From contig JACJYR010000004.1 in the NCBI GenBank assembly GCA_020636005.1, positions 62,001 to 126,000 of the forward strand: a stretch of DNA of 64,000 bases, given 5' to 3'. A model generated the notes under the pieces. The model had not been told where the DNA came from. It saw only the letters and a list, made by a program, of their open reading frames with translations, and searched no databases. A program made the translations under genes and the position numbers. Below, in pieces: positions 60,405 to 64,000 of this stretch (the first letter of the stretch is position 1; the number at the start of each line of letters is the position of its first letter). The DNA is from Lewinellaceae bacterium (lineage in GTDB: Bacteria > Bacteroidota > Bacteroidia > Chitinophagales > Saprospiraceae).

Positions 60405-61157
60405 TCAGACAGTTTTCAGGGATCCATGCACTGCCTCAGCCATTTCCAGCAATAGATCAGGGTCTTTTTCAATAGCGTTTCCCACCACCACAACATCGGC
60501 GCCTGCCCTTACAACCGCAGCCGCTTTCTCCGGCCTGCGGATGCCGCCACCAACAATGAGCGGAATGCTGATGGCACCGCTGACGGATTCAATGAGTTCC
60601 TCGCCGATCGGGGTTGGCGCCCCGCTGCCAGCGTCCATATAAAGCAGGCGCAACCCAAGCATTTCACCCGCCATCGCCGTGCAAACAGCAATGTCCTCCT
60701 TGTGGGTAGGGATAGGGCGGGTATTGCTCATGTAAAGCACGGAGGTCGGTGCCCCGCCGTCTATGAGCATGTAGCCGGTGGGCAAAATTTCCAGCGGGCT
60801 TAACTTCAAATAAGGTGCAGCAATAACGTGGTTGCCGATGAGCAAATCTGCATTCCGCCCGGATATAAGGGACAAAAAGAGGATGGCGTCGGCTTTCCAA
60901 CTGAGCTGCAGGGAGTTGCCAGGGAAGAGTATCATCGGGATGTGGCAATGCTCTTTAATGGAGAGCAGGCACTGGTCGAGCATGTTGTTGACAATGAGGC
61001 TGCCGCCGATGAAAAAGTAATCCACCTTGGCCTGCACGGCGAAGTCCAGCACTTTGTCCATGTTGCCGAGCCGCACTTTGTCGGGGTCAATGAGCACGAC
61101 GAATTTTTTTTGGCCGGAGGACTTGGCAGTTTGCAAATCGGTCAATATGCTGGGCAT
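60405..61157 (-). CDS. Geranylgeranylglyceryl/heptaprenylglyceryl phosphate synthase (PcrB-like)
   Basis: 250 residues from 61157, where the domain begins. Condenses a polyprenyl diphosphate with glycerol-1-phosphate, an archaeal-type lipid step. KFVVLIDPDKV, then DYFFIGGSLI, FPGNSLQLSWKADAILFLSL, and PTGYMLIDGGAPTSVLYMSN are the TIM-barrel motifs; the phosphate-binding tail is VGGGIRRPEKAAAVVRAGAD. Bacteroidota homologues exist and their lipid product is not settled. A longer upstream frame starting at 61361 covers repetitive sequence and is not the real start. Confidence 0.92.
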   Translation of the reverse strand: MPSILTDLQTAKSSGQKKFVVLIDPDKVRLGNMDKVLDFAVQAKVDYFFIGGSLIVNNMLDQCLLSIKEHCHIPMILFPGNSLQLSWKADAILFLSLISGRNADLLIGNHVIAAPYLKLSPLEILPTGYMLIDGGAPTSVLYMSNTRPIPTHKEDIAVCTAMAGEMLGLRLLYMDAGSGAPTPIGEELIESVSGAISIPLIVGGGIRRPEKAAAVVRAGADVVVVGNAIEKDPDLLLEMAEAVHGSLKTV

Positions 61158-61324
61158 GGTAGGGTGCTGGTTTTTTTTCTGGTAAACGGCTGACGATGGA
61201 CAGTTGACGGAGTAACCCATTTTAGTTGCCAGATTTTGATTTTTAAAAAATGACAAAACCATCCGTTCTTCATCATAGCCGTTAGAGCGCAGGCGTGATT
61301 TTGTGGCGAAAATAAAAGAAGCAT

Positions 61325-62722
61325 TTAAAAGGGAAGTGCTTTTTCCCTGCCCGATTTCCATTCATACAAAAACCAGGCAAGCACCGTCAAATATTCAAGG
61401 GCAACGAGCCAGAGGTTTTCATGGTAAGGGTCATAACTATAGTTGATGTAGGTCAAAAATATCATCCCCGACCAGACGATGGGGAAGCGCCATTTTGTAA
61501 AAACACAAAGTGCGATGGGGAGGGCAAGGTACCACGGGTGCAGCGTGGTGGTGCAAAGCAGGTAAACGCAAATGGCAAAGAGCCACTTTTCGGGCCATTC
61601 AATTTGCTGAAGCCGGCTATCCCTTTTCCATTTTCCAAAGGCCATCCATAAAATCACGCCCATTGCAACCAAGCCCAATAGCGGCCCGATCAGGGCTATA
61701 TTGTTGTACCCCCAAATCTGGAAGCCCACCCATCTAAGCACGTAGTACAGGCTGGCGTTGTACTCCAGTTTTTGAAAATAAAGGTTGAGGCTGTCGCCAA
61801 AATTGAGGAGAAAGGTTGAGTTGACGATGGGGACAAAAAGCAAAACGGTGAAGAGGCCCGTGAGCAAAAAGTAAAGCAGGCTCCTCCGCCATCCGAGCCA
61901 TTTGACAAGAAAAGGTAAAAAGAGCAGGGTGAGTAATTTGGAACAAATAGAAAGCGCAAAAGCACCAGCAGAGAGGATCAGGTTGTTAAACGTTGCCTTC
62001 CGGTAGTTGGGCAGTAGCCAAAAAGCGAGGAGCAGGAAAAATACCATTGCCCCTTCAAAGTGAAGATTGCCCATGATCTCTGTGATAATCAAGGGGTTGA
62101 GGGCATATAGCAAAACATTGCCTGTTGGCAGGTTGTGCCTTTTCAAGAGTTTCACCAATAAGCATAAGGTACCTGCCTCAAATGCAAACAACCAGCATTT
62201 CATCACCACGGAACCCCAGTAAATGCTTTCAGGAAACAGCCAGCAGGCGCTGCCAAACTGTGCCTGTGCCACGGGAGGATAGACCGTATAAGTGTTTTTT
62301 GCACCAAAAGCATCGAACAGTGCCCGGTCAATGCCTTTTATGGGAATGGCGTTTTCCAAATAATACACCGGCTGGTGGTCAAAGGGATTGTAACCCTGCA
62401 CCAAGAGTCGCCCGTCCCAGATGAAACGATAGACATCGTTGCTCAGGTTGGGCATTGAAAAAACGAGGATCAGGCGCAGCAGGAGTGCAATGGCCAGCCA
62501 AAACTGGATATTGACTGGTGACTGGCGAATAGTGAATGGTGAACGGGGCAATACGAACAAGTAAAGCAGGAACCAAGGGGCGTAAAAGCCTATAATTTTG
62601 GGAAATTCATTTTGTTCGGTGAAATAGCCAAGGCCAATCGTTAGTGCGACCATAAGCATGGCAGCGGGCCAATGAGCGTATTTTACCAGTATGTTCAATG
62701 CGCCGCTTTTTTGTCGTGCCAA
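61325..62722 (-). CDS. GT-C type polyprenol-linked mannosyl/glucosyltransferase-like membrane protein
   Basis: 465 residues, about 10 membrane segments (AAMLMVALTIGLGYF, FYAPWFLLYLFVLP, LLYALNPLIITEIMG, LLYFLLTGLFTVLLFVPIV). The first external loop LSNDVYRFIWDGRLLVQG holds an acidic ND motif, typical of GT-C enzymes using lipid-phosphate sugars. Sequence 62511-62546 encodes a linker (SPFTIRQSPVNIQF) with repetitive GTGAATGG-like DNA. The start overlaps the upstream GT2 stop by 28 bp, so the two probably work together. Confidence 0.87.
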   Translation of the reverse strand: MARQKSGALNILVKYAHWPAAMLMVALTIGLGYFTEQNEFPKIIGFYAPWFLLYLFVLPRSPFTIRQSPVNIQFWLAIALLLRLILVFSMPNLSNDVYRFIWDGRLLVQGYNPFDHQPVYYLENAIPIKGIDRALFDAFGAKNTYTVYPPVAQAQFGSACWLFPESIYWGSVVMKCWLFAFEAGTLCLLVKLLKRHNLPTGNVLLYALNPLIITEIMGNLHFEGAMVFFLLLAFWLLPNYRKATFNNLILSAGAFALSICSKLLTLLFLPFLVKWLGWRRSLLYFLLTGLFTVLLFVPIVNSTFLLNFGDSLNLYFQKLEYNASLYYVLRWVGFQIWGYNNIALIGPLLGLVAMGVILWMAFGKWKRDSRLQQIEWPEKWLFAICVYLLCTTTLHPWYLALPIALCVFTKWRFPIVWSGMIFLTYINYSYDPYHENLWLVALEYLTVLAWFLYEWKSGREKALPF

Positions 62723-63474
62723 AGTTCATTTAGCATCCGGTAGCGCAGCCTGATCATGTAAGCGTTGCGGGTGCTGATTATCCAGCCGGCCCTGCCGTCC
62801 AGAAAGCCCATTTTCAGGAAATAGGTTTTAAAAAAACGGGCCAGCGGGGACAAGTACATTTTTAGCCAGGAGGGCTTTTCCCCTTTTTGAAACTTTTCCT
62901 GGGCAGACAATCGGGCATACTTTTCAATGCGGCGCAGGTGGTCGTCACTGTCCTTGTAGGAGTAGTGAAAGAGTTTGCCCTTTAGCCTAAGTTCCTGAAA
63001 ATCAGATGGAATAGCTAATGTTTCATGCACAAAGTCCCCTTGCCAGTGAACTTGTTTACTGTTAAACAAACGCACCTTCCAATCGGGGTACCAACCGCTG
63101 TGCCTTATCCAATTGCCGCAGTAGTTGGTCAGGCGATCCAGCGAATAAACTTTCCCTTCCTCCGGCGACAGGTTCCTCAAAGTTGCAATCAATTCGTCGC
63201 TCAGCACTTCATCCGAGTCAATAGAAAGTATCCAGTCATGAGTGGCCATTTCGTTGCCGAGGTTTTTGGTTTGGGAAAAGCCGAGCCATTGATGTGGCAC
63301 TACCCTCGCCCCCATTTCCTTGCAAATTTCTACGGTCCCGTCGTCGCTGAAACTGTCCAGAACAAGGATCTCCCTGCAAACCTGCCGCAAGGCTGCAAGG
63401 CAGGCACCGATGGTATCCGCCACATTGAAAGTAATGATAACCGCAGAAATGGGTTGGAGATCCATTTTACTCAT
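62695..63474 (-). CDS. Glycosyltransferase family 2 protein
   Basis: 259 residues. N-terminal ISAVIITFNVADTIGACLAA, then LVLDSFSDDGTVEIC, and the metal-binding DSDE in ILSIDSDEVLSD are GT-A fold hallmarks. The middle matches the WaaE/KdtX-like group that acts on the lipopolysaccharide core (GNWIRHSGWYPDWKVRLFN). Coupled to the GT-C gene by a 28-bp overlap. Likely makes an envelope glycan. Confidence 0.93.
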   Translation of the reverse strand: MSKMDLQPISAVIITFNVADTIGACLAALRQVCREILVLDSFSDDGTVEICKEMGARVVPHQWLGFSQTKNLGNEMATHDWILSIDSDEVLSDELIATLRNLSPEEGKVYSLDRLTNYCGNWIRHSGWYPDWKVRLFNSKQVHWQGDFVHETLAIPSDFQELRLKGKLFHYSYKDSDDHLRRIEKYARLSAQEKFQKGEKPSWLKMYLSPLARFFKTYFLKMGFLDGRAGWIISTRNAYMIRLRYRMLNELWHDKKAAH

Positions 63475-63645
63475 GGCGCTAAGATTGAATTTTTCCCTTA
63501 AAAAGGTTGGCGTTTTAAGCCAATTTGTAATTTCAGCCCACCTTGAAATTTTAACACTTGTCCAGTTTTTTTCCAGAGTAAATCATGGTGATTTTAAAAA
63601 TCACCCTGATTTGGCAGCAAACGGACAACCAAACCTTTCTACCCA

Positions 63646-64000
63646 ATGGCAAAAATAGCAATGCTCGGCACCGGCTTCATCGCCGATTTTTACATATCCG
63701 CCCTGCACGGCCAGCGCAGCCGTGACCGGGTCATCATGGCCTACTCCACCACCAAAGAAAGGGCTAAGCCTTTCGCCAAAAAGCACAACATCCACCATTG
63801 GACGAACGATCTGCATGAAGCCGTAAACCATCCCGAAGTGGACATTGTGTGCATCGGCCTCCGCAACAACCAGCACCTGGAAGCCGCCACCGCCGCCGCC
63901 AAAGCTGGCAAGGCCGTAATGTGTACCAAACCGCTAGCCCGCAACGGCAAGGAGGCTTGGGAAATGGTAAAGGCTGTTGAAAAAGCAGGCGTTTTCGCTG
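63646..64000 (+). CDS. Gfo/Idh/MocA family oxidoreductase (3' end outside window)
   Basis: An open frame from the ATG at 63646 reaches the right edge without a stop, at least 118 residues. KIAMLGTGFIADFYISAL is the NAD(P)-binding glycine motif; VDIVCIGLRNNQHLEAATAA and GKAVMCTKPLARNGKEAWEM, with the EKP-like motif reading TKP, are the family hallmarks. Acts on sugars or inositol-like polyols. Substrate unknown because the C-terminal domain is missing. Confidence 0.9.
   Translation, partial: MAKIAMLGTGFIADFYISALHGQRSRDRVIMAYSTTKERAKPFAKKHNIHHWTNDLHEAVNHPEVDIVCIGLRNNQHLEAATAAAKAGKAVMCTKPLARNGKEAWEMVKAVEKAGVFA

Noticed and set aside
1..64000. tRNA, rRNA or riboswitch genes
   Set aside because: No TΨC-type GTTCRAATC block with matching acceptor stem, and no rRNA or B12 or TPP riboswitch core noticed by reading; a covariance-model scan would be decisive.

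Overview
The window looks like a chromosomal stretch from a member of the Bacteroidota, most likely a Saprospiraceae-type bacterium (phylum confident; family is inference). Evidence: three secreted proteins end in type IX secretion (T9SS type A) sorting domains, one has SprB-type repeats, there is a TPR-PD40-CRD-OmpA protein with the PorE architecture, a DUF4249 lipoprotein, a bacterial geranylgeranylglyceryl-phosphate-synthase homologue, and several genes are preceded by the Bacteroidota -7 box TAnnTTTG, often followed by GCGC. No tRNA, rRNA, CRISPR array, prophage or complete insertion sequence was seen. Most of the window is ordinary chromosomal backbone.

Layout. 1-3.4 kb: a truncated membrane-anchored anti-sigma-like gene, an ECF sigma factor and a SprB-repeat surface protein, all on the minus strand. 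3.5-8 kb: rarA, an NAD(P)-binding reductase, and three small genes including a PD-(D/E)XK-like unknown and a holin-like membrane protein. 8-12.4 kb (minus): CotH/lamin-tail surface protein, PduO-type cobalamin adenosyltransferase, LolD-type ATPase, gatC. 12.6-16.4 kb: deoxynucleoside kinase, a small membrane protein, a beta-lactamase-fold protein that has lost its catalytic Ser and Lys, and an FAH hydrolase/SDR pair typical of non-phosphorylative deoxy-sugar catabolism. 16.9-19.8 kb: DinB, GNAT, YfiT-like and AraC genes. 20.3-25.8 kb: small protein, recF, ftsE, photolyase, GNAT-nitrilase. 25.9-33.3 kb (minus): P450, lnt coupled to a ParE/antitoxin pair, HEAT protein, Uma2, metG. 33.6-39 kb: PorE-like protein facing a giant PKD/Gly-rich T9SS protein across a helically phased repeat array. 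39.3-49.4 kb: rpsP, two tandem NhaD antiporters, a lipoprotein, a divergent GH13-like protein, Uma2, phzF, a trans-sulfuration enzyme. 49.5-57 kb: pdhB, DUF4249, Crp, RsmF, PrsW protease, transglutaminase, hemerythrin. 57-64 kb: GH3 beta-glucosidase, lipoprotein, GGGP synthase, GT-C and GT2 glycosyltransferases, and a truncated Gfo/Idh/MocA gene.

The most unusual material is non-coding. A ~116-bp foldback repeat occurs three times in the same orientation, twice at an identical 11-nt distance from a start codon and once contributing a stop codon. A 360-bp intergenic array carries the hexamer GTTTGA/TCAAAC at ~10-bp (helical) spacing in two opposed arms. A series of unrelated imperfect foldbacks built from short internal repeats sits in gaps, and similar low-complexity sequence has entered coding linkers, including an 8-bp tandem repeat in metG. 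A two-part element with near-identical spacing lies upstream of both the GH3 gene and a lipoprotein gene. I see no complete new multi-gene system; the best protein-level candidates for novelty are the pseudo-beta-lactamase, the GH13-like protein, and the toxin-antitoxin-lnt coupling.
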